A stretch of 64,000 nt of DNA. It comes from Noviherbaspirillum autotrophicum (GTDB taxonomy: Bacteria; Pseudomonadota; Gammaproteobacteria; Burkholderiales; Burkholderiaceae_D). The notes beneath the pieces are model-generated. The model was given only the letters and a program-made list of their open reading frames with translations. It was not told where the DNA came from and searched no databases. The translations under genes and the position numbers were made by a program. Shown here one piece after another: positions 18,601 through 26,708 of the stretch. The DNA is taken from assembly GCF_000818395.1 (NCBI RefSeq), contig NZ_JWJG01000028.1, positions 898,726 to 962,725 on the forward strand, written 5' to 3'. Positions within the stretch are counted from its first letter, which is position 1. Each line of letters starts with the position of its first letter.

Positions 18601-18977
18601 CGCAAGTGCCGGATGCCGAGCGGATGGCGCGCTGGCTGAACTGCCCGCAGCAGATGGCGGAGAGCATCCGGGACAAGGCGTTGCGGATCTTTGCCGAGCC
18701 ACAGCTGGAGCGATTCTTCAATCCGGCATGCTTTCAGTTCGCATGCAACGAAATGGAAGTCGTGAGCGGCAACGAGCTGATGCGTTTCGATCGCGCCGTC
18801 GTGTACGCCGACGAGGTCTGGATCCTGGACTACAAGCGCGACCTGCTCGACAGCGAGCGCGCGGCATACGCGGGGCAGCTGGCGCGCTACCGCTCGGCGG
18901 CGCGTGCCGTGTTTCCGGGCAAGGCGGTCAGGACGGCGTTGATCACTGCGGATGGGCGGTTGTGGGAAATGGAGTGA
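15675..18977 (+). CDS. AddA-like UvrD/Rep helicase-nuclease
   Basis: The 1100-residue product is a superfamily 1A helicase: Walker A CAGSGKT near residues 37-43, motif Ia AITFTRKAAQEMRER, motif II LLDEFQDTNPLQW, motif III GDPKQSIYRFRRA, motif V LTIHSAKGLEAPIVVLVD and motif VI LLYVAVTRAKEML. The C-terminus has VWILDYKRD and YAGQLARYRSA, fitting a RecB-type nuclease core. It should unwind and cut DNA ends together with the AddB-like partner encoded directly upstream. I chose the ATG at 15675 because AAGGGAG lies seven bases before it and it overlaps the upstream stop; an in-frame ATG at 15669 is too close to that site. Its 3' end overlaps the convergent gene by 35 bp. Confidence 0.85.
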   Translation: MRDMTPRAYEANGQAVDAAQFTRVACDPRHSVAVEACAGSGKTWLLVARMLRLLLTGAEPSELLAITFTRKAAQEMRERLLHLLHQLALQPDAEVRALLAERGIAERELPAVLPVARSLYDRVLASPQSLSIDTFHSWFAKLVQIAPLASGVPHGYSLTEATGELMLDAYSRFMQSLGDEDNGEVRQALLTLYDMVGDWNARRLLDAFVDKRAEWWASLQAGENAPLAWLQELCGEDGRCDARLMLWQDARLTERIQTVARLLGQGTAVNQKRATAIEKALSAGAGVDSFDALCNEFFGSDGESRKNTKTKDLQKALEKHFGGDAAAAFDEEFDALGKELKLLRKRSCERTVLALNEALFIAGAAFLEQYQAVKAEQRVFDFGDLEWHAYRLLTNEEHAAYLQSRLDARYKHVLLDEFQDTNPLQWSIVRAWLNAYGDDTQKPSVFVVGDPKQSIYRFRRAEPRVFAAARDMLAAQGAAVLRTNQTRRNASAIVDLLNTSFAGNPIFSAQTTLGLQGGQVWRLPLVRSGEEQKEQGSGFMLRDPLTTPRAEEEDARRLEEGRAVARAILAARRELAARTGSEGAWSDVMLLVKKRTYLSAYESALREAGIPFVSDKRGGLLESLEVADLIALLTFLITPGDNRALAHVLKSPIIGASDDDLVALAQAGDGPWWSRLLASASDGASAVVKRAAVLLRHWLHAAPRLPVHDLLDLILHQGELVARYAQAAQPPARQQVLGNIEAFTELALNLDAGRYPSLPKFIDALELLRKSAASDAPDEAAIDAAADAVRILTIHSAKGLEAPIVVLVDANHSEAARDDCGILCDWPQDADAPTHFSCFAKKDERGAARDELFAAEERFRQQEDWNLLYVAVTRAKEMLIVSGVAGTRGALADGTVDGSWYQRLLGAPELALEPSPDAAENAFAALRGQEFSLPIFNPVALPPAACSPPAHNDAIDEGIALHALLERLTPGVNWPPQVPDAERMARWLNCPQQMAESIRDKALRIFAEPQLERFFNPACFQFACNEMEVVSGNELMRFDRAVVYADEVWILDYKRDLLDSERAAYAGQLARYRSAARAVFPGKAVRTALITADGRLWEME

Positions 18978-21660
18978 GCGCCGCTGTGAAGGCGGCGCGC
19001 TGCAGGACCCTGCGTTCGAAATCCTGTGCGGCCAGCGGCTCGCTGAAGTAATAACCCTGGATTTCGTCGCAGCCCTGCCTGCGCAGGAATTCGAACTGCT
19101 CGGGCGTTTCCACGCCTTCGGCGATCACTTTTTGCTTCAGGCTTTTCGCCATGCTGATGATGGCGCAGGTGATCGCGGCGTCATCCGGATCGGTGGCGAT
19201 GTCCTGCACGAATGAGCGGTCGATCTTCAGGGTGTCGATCGGGAAGCGCTTCAGGTAGGACAGGCTGGAGTAGCCGGTGCCGAAGTCGTCGATCGACAGG
19301 CCGACCCCCATTTTTTTCAACGCCTCGAGCAGCGATGTCGTCAGCTCCAGATCCTGCATCGTGACGCTTTCCGTCAGCTCCAGCTCCAGATAGCGCGGCT
19401 CCAGGCCGGTTTCATGCAGCACGCGCGCGATCATCTCGAGGAAATTCTTTTCCCGGAACTGCACTGCCGATACGTTGACCGCGATCGGGATCGGCGCGTA
19501 GCCGGCATCCTGCCATGCGCGGTTCTGGGTGCAGGCCTGGCGCAGCACCCATTCGCCGATCGGAATGATCAGGCCGCTCTCTTCGGCAATCGGGATAAAC
19601 TGCGCCGGCGGGACCGGCCCGCTGCCGCGGTTGTTCCAGCGGATCAGCGCTTCTGCCCCGATTACGCGCCCGCTGGCGATGCACAGCTTGGGCTGGTAGT
19701 ACAGCGCCGACTCCTCGCGCGCGATAGCGTGCCGCAGCCTGCTTTCCAGAGCGAAGCGGCGCAGCGCGCGCTCGTTGATGTGGCGTGTGAAAAACTGGTA
19801 GTTGCTGCGGCCCTGCGCCTTGGCCTGGTACATCGCGGCTTCGGCATGCTTGATGAGAGTGGCGCCGTCGTCGCCGTCGTCGGGGCAGATGCTGATGCCG
19901 ATACTGGCGCTGACGTGGATTTCGTGTTCGTCGATGAAATACGGTTCGGTGATCGATTTCAGCACCTGCGTGGCGGCACGCGCCGCGCCTATGCTATCGC
20001 TGACCTCTTGCAGAAGAACCACGAATTCGTCGCCGCTATGGCGAGAGATGGTGTCGGTGTCGCGCGTGCATTTCCTGAGGCGGCGGGCCAGCTCCTGCAG
20101 CAGGTGGTCGCCTATCGTGTGCCCGAGCGTGTCGTTGACATGCTTGAAGCGATCGAGGTCGAGGAACAGCACCGCGGCGCGCGTGCCGTGGCGCAACGTG
20201 AGGCCGATGGTCTGGGTCAGGCGGTCGTTCAGCAGGAAGCGGTTGGGCAGATCGGTCAGCGCGTCGTGCTGCGCGATGTAGTCCATCTTGAGGGACATCG
20301 CACGCACGGCGCTGACGTCGCGGAACACGAGCACGGCGCCGATGACTTGGCCGTCACGGTCATGCATCGGCGCGCAGGAATCGTCGACTGCCGTTTCGCT
20401 GCCGTCGCGCCTAATCAGGATGGAACTTGACGGCATGCGTATGACCTTGTCGCCGAGAAGCGTTGCCTGCAGCACGGAGTTGGCCGCGTGCCGCGATACC
20501 GGGTCGACGATCATGAACACCTTGTCCAGCGGCTGCCCGACCGCGTCGGCATTTGTCCAGCTGCACATCTGTTCGGCGGCGGGGTTGAGGTAGGCCACCT
20601 TGCCGTCGATATCCGTCGTGATCACGCCGTCGCCAATGGAATTCAACGTGACTTGCATGCGCTGGTGTTCATGGAACAGGTTTTCTTCGACGGCGTGCCG
20701 CATGCTGATTTCAGCCTGCAGCCGCGCATTGGTGTTGGACAGCACGTTCAGGTTGCTCTCCAGCGCGTCGAGCGTCCGGTGCAGGGCTTCTTCCGCGTCG
20801 GTGCGCTTTTTGTCCAGCCGCAGCAGCAGCCGTGCATTCCAGCCGATCAGGAGCGTGAAGATCAGGATGCTCGACAGCGTTACCGCAATCATGCCGAACG
20901 TTGCGTCGTACAGGCCGGCCCCGCGCCCCCAGTATTCCAGCCGGTTGACGGCAAGCGGCAGCAGGATAGCGGCGGGCAGCAGGCGGCGCGCCGTAATCCC
21001 GCCGGCGCTGCCGTTGGAAACCAGCGCCATCAGCCCGCGCTCTGGCCGCGCCGCCAGGATGCCCGCGCATAGCAGCAGGAAAGCCAGCGTGACCGGGAGT
21101 GAAATCGTGCCGTAATACGGGATCTGGTACAGCGCGGTTTTGCCGTACAGGTAACCGATTGCGGGAATCAGGGCATTGAAGATGGCCAGGAACGTCAGAC
21201 CTTCCACCCAGCGCGCCGGCGCATTCTTGCTGAGCAGGAGCAACGCGCCGCCAGCCAGCATGAAATTGATCGCCGACACAAACGACATGCGGCCCGGATA
21301 CAGGCCTTCCGGCACGTTGCGGTCGACGGCGAATAACTGGTCAATGCCGATGTTGAGGTCGGCGGTATATTCGATGGCGGTCAGCAGGCCAAGCAGCAAG
21401 GCGAGCGCCGCGGCACTGCGGCTGCAGCCCAACGCCATGCGCGTCGAGGCGCCGGCGACCTGCAGGTGCAGTGACATGCCTAACAGCAGCAGCCCGACGG
21501 AGGAATTGAACTTGGTGCCGGCGAAATCCGGCAGCGAGGTCAGGAACGGGATGACGCCAAGCCATCCGAGTATCGCGATCGTCGCCGTCAGAGCGACTGT
21601 CGCGCTTGCGGCCCTGGCAAAGAGGAAATATCGTTCGCGATGGCTGGTAACGTGAGGCAT
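18943..21660 (-). CDS. Membrane-bound PAS-GGDEF-EAL protein (c-di-GMP turnover)
   Basis: The 905-residue product has an N-terminal membrane sensor of seven to eight hydrophobic segments (residues 15-285), a coiled linker, a PAS domain (about 340-455), a GGDEF domain and an EAL domain. The cyclase signature reads SGDEF instead of GGDEF, with an RDTD inhibitory site five residues before it. The EAL part keeps the metal and catalytic residues: AEALIRW, NVSAVQF, LELTES, DDFGTGYSS, LKIDRSF, AEGVE and IQGYYF. I infer an active phosphodiesterase and a cyclase domain that is either active or only regulatory. Its tail overlaps the convergent addA-like gene by 35 bp. Confidence 0.9.
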   Translation of the reverse strand: MPHVTSHRERYFLFARAASATVALTATIAILGWLGVIPFLTSLPDFAGTKFNSSVGLLLLGMSLHLQVAGASTRMALGCSRSAAALALLLGLLTAIEYTADLNIGIDQLFAVDRNVPEGLYPGRMSFVSAINFMLAGGALLLLSKNAPARWVEGLTFLAIFNALIPAIGYLYGKTALYQIPYYGTISLPVTLAFLLLCAGILAARPERGLMALVSNGSAGGITARRLLPAAILLPLAVNRLEYWGRGAGLYDATFGMIAVTLSSILIFTLLIGWNARLLLRLDKKRTDAEEALHRTLDALESNLNVLSNTNARLQAEISMRHAVEENLFHEHQRMQVTLNSIGDGVITTDIDGKVAYLNPAAEQMCSWTNADAVGQPLDKVFMIVDPVSRHAANSVLQATLLGDKVIRMPSSSILIRRDGSETAVDDSCAPMHDRDGQVIGAVLVFRDVSAVRAMSLKMDYIAQHDALTDLPNRFLLNDRLTQTIGLTLRHGTRAAVLFLDLDRFKHVNDTLGHTIGDHLLQELARRLRKCTRDTDTISRHSGDEFVVLLQEVSDSIGAARAATQVLKSITEPYFIDEHEIHVSASIGISICPDDGDDGATLIKHAEAAMYQAKAQGRSNYQFFTRHINERALRRFALESRLRHAIAREESALYYQPKLCIASGRVIGAEALIRWNNRGSGPVPPAQFIPIAEESGLIIPIGEWVLRQACTQNRAWQDAGYAPIPIAVNVSAVQFREKNFLEMIARVLHETGLEPRYLELELTESVTMQDLELTTSLLEALKKMGVGLSIDDFGTGYSSLSYLKRFPIDTLKIDRSFVQDIATDPDDAAITCAIISMAKSLKQKVIAEGVETPEQFEFLRRQGCDEIQGYYFSEPLAAQDFERRVLQRAAFTAALTPFPTTAHPQ

Positions 21661-21840
21661 GGGGTGAGTGTGGCAGCGCGTGTCGCGTTACAGGCCATAG
21701 CGCGACGCGCGAATTGGCGCGCCGGGCACCGATACATATCTTGGCTTTTGACCAATAAGACGAGGGCCGCTTGAATAAAGTTCAATAGGGATATACTCGC
21801 TTGCGCGTTCATCGTGTCATGCGCAAAAGGCGGGCGGCTA

Positions 21841-23766
21841 TCATCCCGCCGCCAGCGTGTCGCGGCTGCCGTAGCTGCGCAGTAGCTGCGCGCATGCATC
21901 CGCGTCGACCGGTTGGCTGAAGTAAAAGCCTTGTGCCTGATCGCAACCGCAGGCGGCAAGCACGGCCACCTGGTGCTCGGTCTCTGCCATTTCGGCAATC
22001 ACTTTCATTCCGAACCGATGCGCCACCGACACTACCGCATCGGTGATGGCTAGCCGCGCGGTATCGGTTTCGATGTGGCGGATGAACGAGCCGTCCAGCT
22101 TCAGTTTCTCGACCGGGAAGCGCTGCAGGTAGTGCATGTTGGAGTAGCCGGTGCCGAAGTGGTCGATCGACAGGCCGACGCCCAGATCCCGGAGCTTTTG
22201 CATCAGCTGCAGCGTCTTGTCCGGCATCTGCATGGAAGCGCTTTCGGTCAGCTCCAGTTCGAGATATTCCGGGTCGAGGCCGGTGCTGCGCAGGCTTTGC
22301 GCGATGCGCGCGGCCAGACCCGGCCGTGCGAGCTCCCGCGGCGAGAGATTGACCGCGACGCGCAACGGCTGCAGGCCGGCATCCTGCCACAGCCGGTTCT
22401 GCCGGCAGGCATGGTGCAGCACCCATTCGCCGATCGGCTCGATCAAGCCGGTTTCCTCGGCAATCGGGAGGAAGCGATGCGGCTCGATCTCGCCCAGTTC
22501 CGGGTGATGCCAGCGCAGCAGCGCCTCCATGCCTGCGACGGCGCCGCTTTTCAGGTCGAGCTGCAGCTGGTAGCGCAGAGAAAACTGGCCGCGCTCGAGG
22601 GCGTGGCGCAATTCGTTGGCCAGCGTGCCGCGCTGGCCGAATCGATGGCGCAGGTCTTCGTTGTAGTGCTGCACGCTGTTACGCCCGTTTTCCTTGGCGC
22701 GGTACATCGCCACGTCGGAAAACCGCAGCAGCGCTTCCGGCTCCTCGCCGTCGTCGGGATAAGTGCAGCATCCCATGCTGCAGGTGACGCGTATTTCCTG
22801 GCCGTCGACCACGGTCGGCATCGACACGCAGTCGACCACGCGCTTGAGCACCTGCACCGAGTCGCCGCCATTGACGCTGTCGCGCAAAACCAGCACGAAT
22901 TCATCGCCACCGAGCCTGGCGATAGTGTCCGACTCGCGCAGGCAGGCCGACATCCGTTCGGACACGGTGATCAGCAGGGCGTCACCGGTTTCGTGGCCGT
23001 AGTTATCGTTGATCCATTTGAAGCGGTCGAGATCGATGAAGGCGACGACGAAGCGTTCCTGGTAGCGCTTTGCTTCGGCAATGGCCAGTTGCAGGCGGTC
23101 AACCAGCAGGTTGCGGTTCGGCAGCCCGGTCAGCGCGTCGTGAGTGGCCTGATGAAGCAACTGCGTTTCCTGCCGCTTGCGCTCGGAAATGTCGTTTGCC
23201 ACCATATAGAGCGCCGGCTTGTCGAGATAGTTGATCCATTGCCGTGTCACGGCGATATCGATCAGCTCGCCGTCCACGCAAAGCGCCTGTTCTTCCGCGG
23301 CGCGCGGCGCGGCGTCGTGCACGGGGACGCCTGCCGCCGGCGCAAGGCCGCGATAGGCGGGCGCGACCAGGCTGTGCAGGCTGCGGCCCAGCAGTTCTGC
23401 CGCGCTCGAGGCGCGGTACAGGTGCACGGCGGCCGGATTGACAAACACGATGCGTCCTTCGCATTCGAGCAGGATCGCATCGGGCGCCAATTGCACCAGG
23501 AGCCGGTCGCGTTCCGCCGCTGCACGCATTGCCTGTTCTGGCTCCATGCCCTGACAAGGAAGGTCCACGCTCTGTTGCCGCAGGAGTGACTCAGCTTGCA
23601 GACGCGCGCTGATTTCCTGGGCAAGACGACGCTTGTATAGTTCGATGTCTTCCATTATCGGCAGGTTCTTCTGATTGACGGCAGGCGGCTGCGCGATCGT
23701 CCGGGGGGAGAGCGGTTTGCCAGCGCTGATGCCGTAGTGATGAATCGGCGATTGCATGAGTTGCAC
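21841..23766 (-). CDS. Cytosolic PAS-GGDEF-EAL protein with a degenerate EAL site
   Basis: The 641-residue product lacks membrane segments. It has a short coiled N-terminus, a PAS domain (about 80-200, LAPDAILLECEGRIVFVNPA), a GGDEF domain with intact RLGGDEF and an upstream RESD inhibitory site, and an EAL domain. The EAL motif (MEALLRW), NLSP, ELTES and LKLDGSF are kept, but the usual DDFGTGYS reads DHFGTGYS and AEGVET reads AEMAET. The replaced aspartate normally binds a catalytic metal, so I infer weak or no phosphodiesterase activity and a mainly cyclase or c-di-GMP-sensing role. It lies between two other GGDEF-EAL genes. Confidence 0.9.
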   Translation of the reverse strand: MQLMQSPIHHYGISAGKPLSPRTIAQPPAVNQKNLPIMEDIELYKRRLAQEISARLQAESLLRQQSVDLPCQGMEPEQAMRAAAERDRLLVQLAPDAILLECEGRIVFVNPAAVHLYRASSAAELLGRSLHSLVAPAYRGLAPAAGVPVHDAAPRAAEEQALCVDGELIDIAVTRQWINYLDKPALYMVANDISERKRQETQLLHQATHDALTGLPNRNLLVDRLQLAIAEAKRYQERFVVAFIDLDRFKWINDNYGHETGDALLITVSERMSACLRESDTIARLGGDEFVLVLRDSVNGGDSVQVLKRVVDCVSMPTVVDGQEIRVTCSMGCCTYPDDGEEPEALLRFSDVAMYRAKENGRNSVQHYNEDLRHRFGQRGTLANELRHALERGQFSLRYQLQLDLKSGAVAGMEALLRWHHPELGEIEPHRFLPIAEETGLIEPIGEWVLHHACRQNRLWQDAGLQPLRVAVNLSPRELARPGLAARIAQSLRSTGLDPEYLELELTESASMQMPDKTLQLMQKLRDLGVGLSIDHFGTGYSNMHYLQRFPVEKLKLDGSFIRHIETDTARLAITDAVVSVAHRFGMKVIAEMAETEHQVAVLAACGCDQAQGFYFSQPVDADACAQLLRSYGSRDTLAAG

Positions 23767-23911
23767 TTGCGATACTCACTTTAAAGGAGGCGACTCGCTG
23801 CACAATGAGCGCGCGCAATAGTCCGGTCAGGACCAAGGCGATTTGCAATATTTGCGTCGTGGAACGAGAAATTGAGGGCGAGGTAAGCACGCCGGGGCCG
23901 CAACCGTAATA

Positions 23912-26683
23912 TTGCAAAAATGCAACGTCTGTAAAAAATTAACAAGCGGAAAAAGGTTTTGCGGACTTTCCAAGTATTACGCTATGCTGGACCGAGCAAC
24001 ATCGCATCATCACTTCAGTCAGACATCGGAATTTCGCAAGGTGGACAACCTTTGGTCATATTTGACGCGTGCACTGCTTGTCGTGGAGCGTTTTGCTTCA
24101 GGAAAGGCTGCGGCGCAGGCGCGCCTCGCCGGCGAGCTCCGCAGCCCAGTGCCGGAGCAGCAGAGCATTCTTGAAAATGCGGGGGTCGGCATCGCCTTCG
24201 TGAAGAATCGCCGGATTGCCCGCTGCAATCAAACCTTTGCCCAGATATTCGGTTACAGCATCGAGGAATTGACCGGCAGCACAACGAACCTGCTGCACCA
24301 GTCGCAAGAAGCATTCATCCGTCTCGGGGAGCAAGCGTATTCGACCATTGCCGCCGAAGGCGAGTACGCAGTCGACGCGCGCTACCGGCGCCGCTGCGGA
24401 ACCGAATTCTGGGCGCGGTCGACGCTGACTGCCGTCGACCGCGCCAACCTCGGGCTGGGCGTGATCTGGGCGGTGCACGACATCGACCAGCGCAAGCGGG
24501 CAGAACAGGCCCTGGCCGAAAGCGAGGATCGCTTTCATCGCCTGACCAACCTGTCGTCCGACTGGTACTGGGAGCAGGACGAGAACTTCCGGTTCACGTC
24601 CTTGTCCGGAGGTATCCTGGAACGGGACCACATCAATCTGTCGCAAGCCATCGGAAAGACGCGCTGGGAACTGCCTCTCGACATTGACGCCGCCGAGCTG
24701 GCTGCGCACAGGGCGCAGCTGGAGGCGCACCAGCCTTTTCTCGAATGGGAGTACCGGGCACGTTACCCCGGCCAGCCGATGCGCTGGTTTTCCATCAGCG
24801 GCGAACCGCTCTTCGATGCGCAAGGTCAGTTCAAGGGATATCACGGCACCGGCAAGGAGATCACGCAGCGCAAGCTCGAAGAGGCGCTGCAGGCAGGGCA
24901 GGCGCAGGTGCTCGAAATGATGGCGACCGGCGCGCCGCTAGCGGATGTGCTCGGCAAGCTGGTGCGCGTGATCGAATCGCAGTCCGATGGCATGATCGGT
25001 TCCGTGCTGCTGCTGGGCGAGGATGGGCAGCATGTCTGCAGCGGCGTCGCGCCGGGTTTGCCCGAAGAATACATTCATGCGCTGCAAGGCGCGCCGATCG
25101 GCGAACAGGCCGGATCGTGCGGCACCGCGATGCACCGGCGCGAACGGGTGGTCGCAAGCGACATCGCGCACGACCCGTTATGGACCGGCTACCATGAATT
25201 CGCCGCCCAATTCGGGCTGCGCGCGTGCTGGTCGACCCCGATTGTGTCGCAGCAGGGACGGGTACTGGGCACGTTCGGCATGTACTACCGCACGGTGCGT
25301 CATCCGACGCCGGCCGAAATGCGGCTGGCCGACATCGCCGCCCGCATGGCCGGCATCGCCATCGAGCGCAAGCAGGCCGAAGAGCGCATCGGCTTCATGG
25401 CCCATCACGATATGCTGACCGGCTTGCCCAACCGCGCGCTGCTGCTGGACCGTGCCGCCCAAGCCATCGCGCAGGCAGGGCGGCAGGGAAATTGCGTGGC
25501 CGTGCTGTTCATCGACCTCGACTACTTCAAGAATATCAACGATTCGCTCGGCCACCCGGTCGGCGACCAGGTGTTGCGGATGGCGGCCCAGCGCCTGCAG
25601 GATTGCCTGCGCAAGGGGGACAGCCTGGCGCGCCTGGGCGGCGACGAATTCGTCATTGCGCTGCCGGCCCTGTCCGACAGCGGCATTGCCGCACTGGTGG
25701 CGCAAAAGGTGCTGGATGCACTGGACATGCCATTTGCGGTCGATGCTCAGGAACTGCATGTCGGCTGCAGCATCGGCATCAGCATGTTCCCGGCCGACGG
25801 CGGCGACGTCGATGCACTGATGAGGGCGGCCGATACGGCGCTCTACCATGCCAAGGCGAAGGGGCGCGGCAACTACCAGTTCTTCACCGCCAGCCTGAGC
25901 GCGGCGGCGCAACGCCGCCTGATTCTGGAGAACCAGCTGCGCCAGGCCTTGGCACGCGGCGAATTCTCGCTGCACTTCCAGCCGCAGCTGGACATCGCCA
26001 GCGGCCGCATTCTGTCGGCCGAGGCCTTGCTGCGCTGGCAGCAGCCGGAGCGCGGATATATTTCCCCCGTGGAGTTCATCCCGATCGCCGAAGAGACCGG
26101 CCTGATCCTGCCGATCGGCGAATGGGTGCTGCGCGAGGCTTGCATGCAGCTCAAGCGCTGGCGCGACGCCGGCCACGCCGGCATGACGATTGCGGTGAAC
26201 CTGTCGGTGCGGCAGGTGCTGCAGTCCGGCTTTACCGATCTGGTCGCTCGCCTGCTGCACGAATCCGGCCTGCCGCCATCGGCGCTCGACCTCGAAATTA
26301 CGGAGAGCATTCTGATGCAGCCGAGCGAAGACAACCTGGCGCCCTTGACCCGGCTGAGCGACATGGGCGTCCAGCTCTCGGTGGACGACTTCGGCACCGG
26401 ATATTCGAGCCTGTCGTACCTGAAGCGTTTTCCGATCCACGCGCTGAAGATCGACCAGTGTTTCGTGCGCGGCATCGGGCAGGATGCGAACGACATGGCG
26501 ATCATCGCCGCCATCATCGCCATGGCGCGGAGCCTGCGCCTGAAGGTTGTCGCCGAAGGCGTGGAGACGGCCGGCCAGGCATCCTTTTTGAAGGAAAACG
26601 GATGCCAGTCGGCGCAAGGATATTACTTCAGCAAGCCGGTAAGCGCGGACGCATTCACGGAGCTGCTTGCGAAGTCGTCATAG
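23912..26683 (+). CDS. PAS-PAS-GAF-GGDEF-EAL protein (c-di-GMP turnover)
   Basis: The product is up to 923 residues: two PAS domains (about 85-200 and 205-330; SILENAGVGIAFVKNRRIAR, then SSDWYWEQDENFRFTS), a GAF domain (about 345-485, with GAPIGEQAGSCGTAMHRRE), then GGDEF and EAL. ARLGGDEF is intact with an RKGD inhibitory site five residues upstream. The EAL residues are all present (AEALLRW, NLSVRQ, EITES, DDFGTGYSS, LKIDQCF, AEGVE, AQGYYF). I infer both activities are possible and set by the soluble sensors. It has no membrane span. The start is uncertain: no ribosome site is clear, and the ATG at 23984 is a reasonable alternative. It diverges from the preceding GGDEF-EAL gene. Confidence 0.88.
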   Translation: MQKCNVCKKLTSGKRFCGLSKYYAMLDRATSHHHFSQTSEFRKVDNLWSYLTRALLVVERFASGKAAAQARLAGELRSPVPEQQSILENAGVGIAFVKNRRIARCNQTFAQIFGYSIEELTGSTTNLLHQSQEAFIRLGEQAYSTIAAEGEYAVDARYRRRCGTEFWARSTLTAVDRANLGLGVIWAVHDIDQRKRAEQALAESEDRFHRLTNLSSDWYWEQDENFRFTSLSGGILERDHINLSQAIGKTRWELPLDIDAAELAAHRAQLEAHQPFLEWEYRARYPGQPMRWFSISGEPLFDAQGQFKGYHGTGKEITQRKLEEALQAGQAQVLEMMATGAPLADVLGKLVRVIESQSDGMIGSVLLLGEDGQHVCSGVAPGLPEEYIHALQGAPIGEQAGSCGTAMHRRERVVASDIAHDPLWTGYHEFAAQFGLRACWSTPIVSQQGRVLGTFGMYYRTVRHPTPAEMRLADIAARMAGIAIERKQAEERIGFMAHHDMLTGLPNRALLLDRAAQAIAQAGRQGNCVAVLFIDLDYFKNINDSLGHPVGDQVLRMAAQRLQDCLRKGDSLARLGGDEFVIALPALSDSGIAALVAQKVLDALDMPFAVDAQELHVGCSIGISMFPADGGDVDALMRAADTALYHAKAKGRGNYQFFTASLSAAAQRRLILENQLRQALARGEFSLHFQPQLDIASGRILSAEALLRWQQPERGYISPVEFIPIAEETGLILPIGEWVLREACMQLKRWRDAGHAGMTIAVNLSVRQVLQSGFTDLVARLLHESGLPPSALDLEITESILMQPSEDNLAPLTRLSDMGVQLSVDDFGTGYSSLSYLKRFPIHALKIDQCFVRGIGQDANDMAIIAAIIAMARSLRLKVVAEGVETAGQASFLKENGCQSAQGYYFSKPVSADAFTELLAKSS

Positions 26684-26708
26684 CGGCGCGCGAACGTTGG
26701 GACGGCAT

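Noticed and set aside
15528-18605. A 1025-codon open frame on the minus strand opposite addA
   Set aside because: It mirrors the AddA-like gene in high-GC DNA, has Arg/Gln/His-rich composition without domains, and the plus strand has all helicase motifs.
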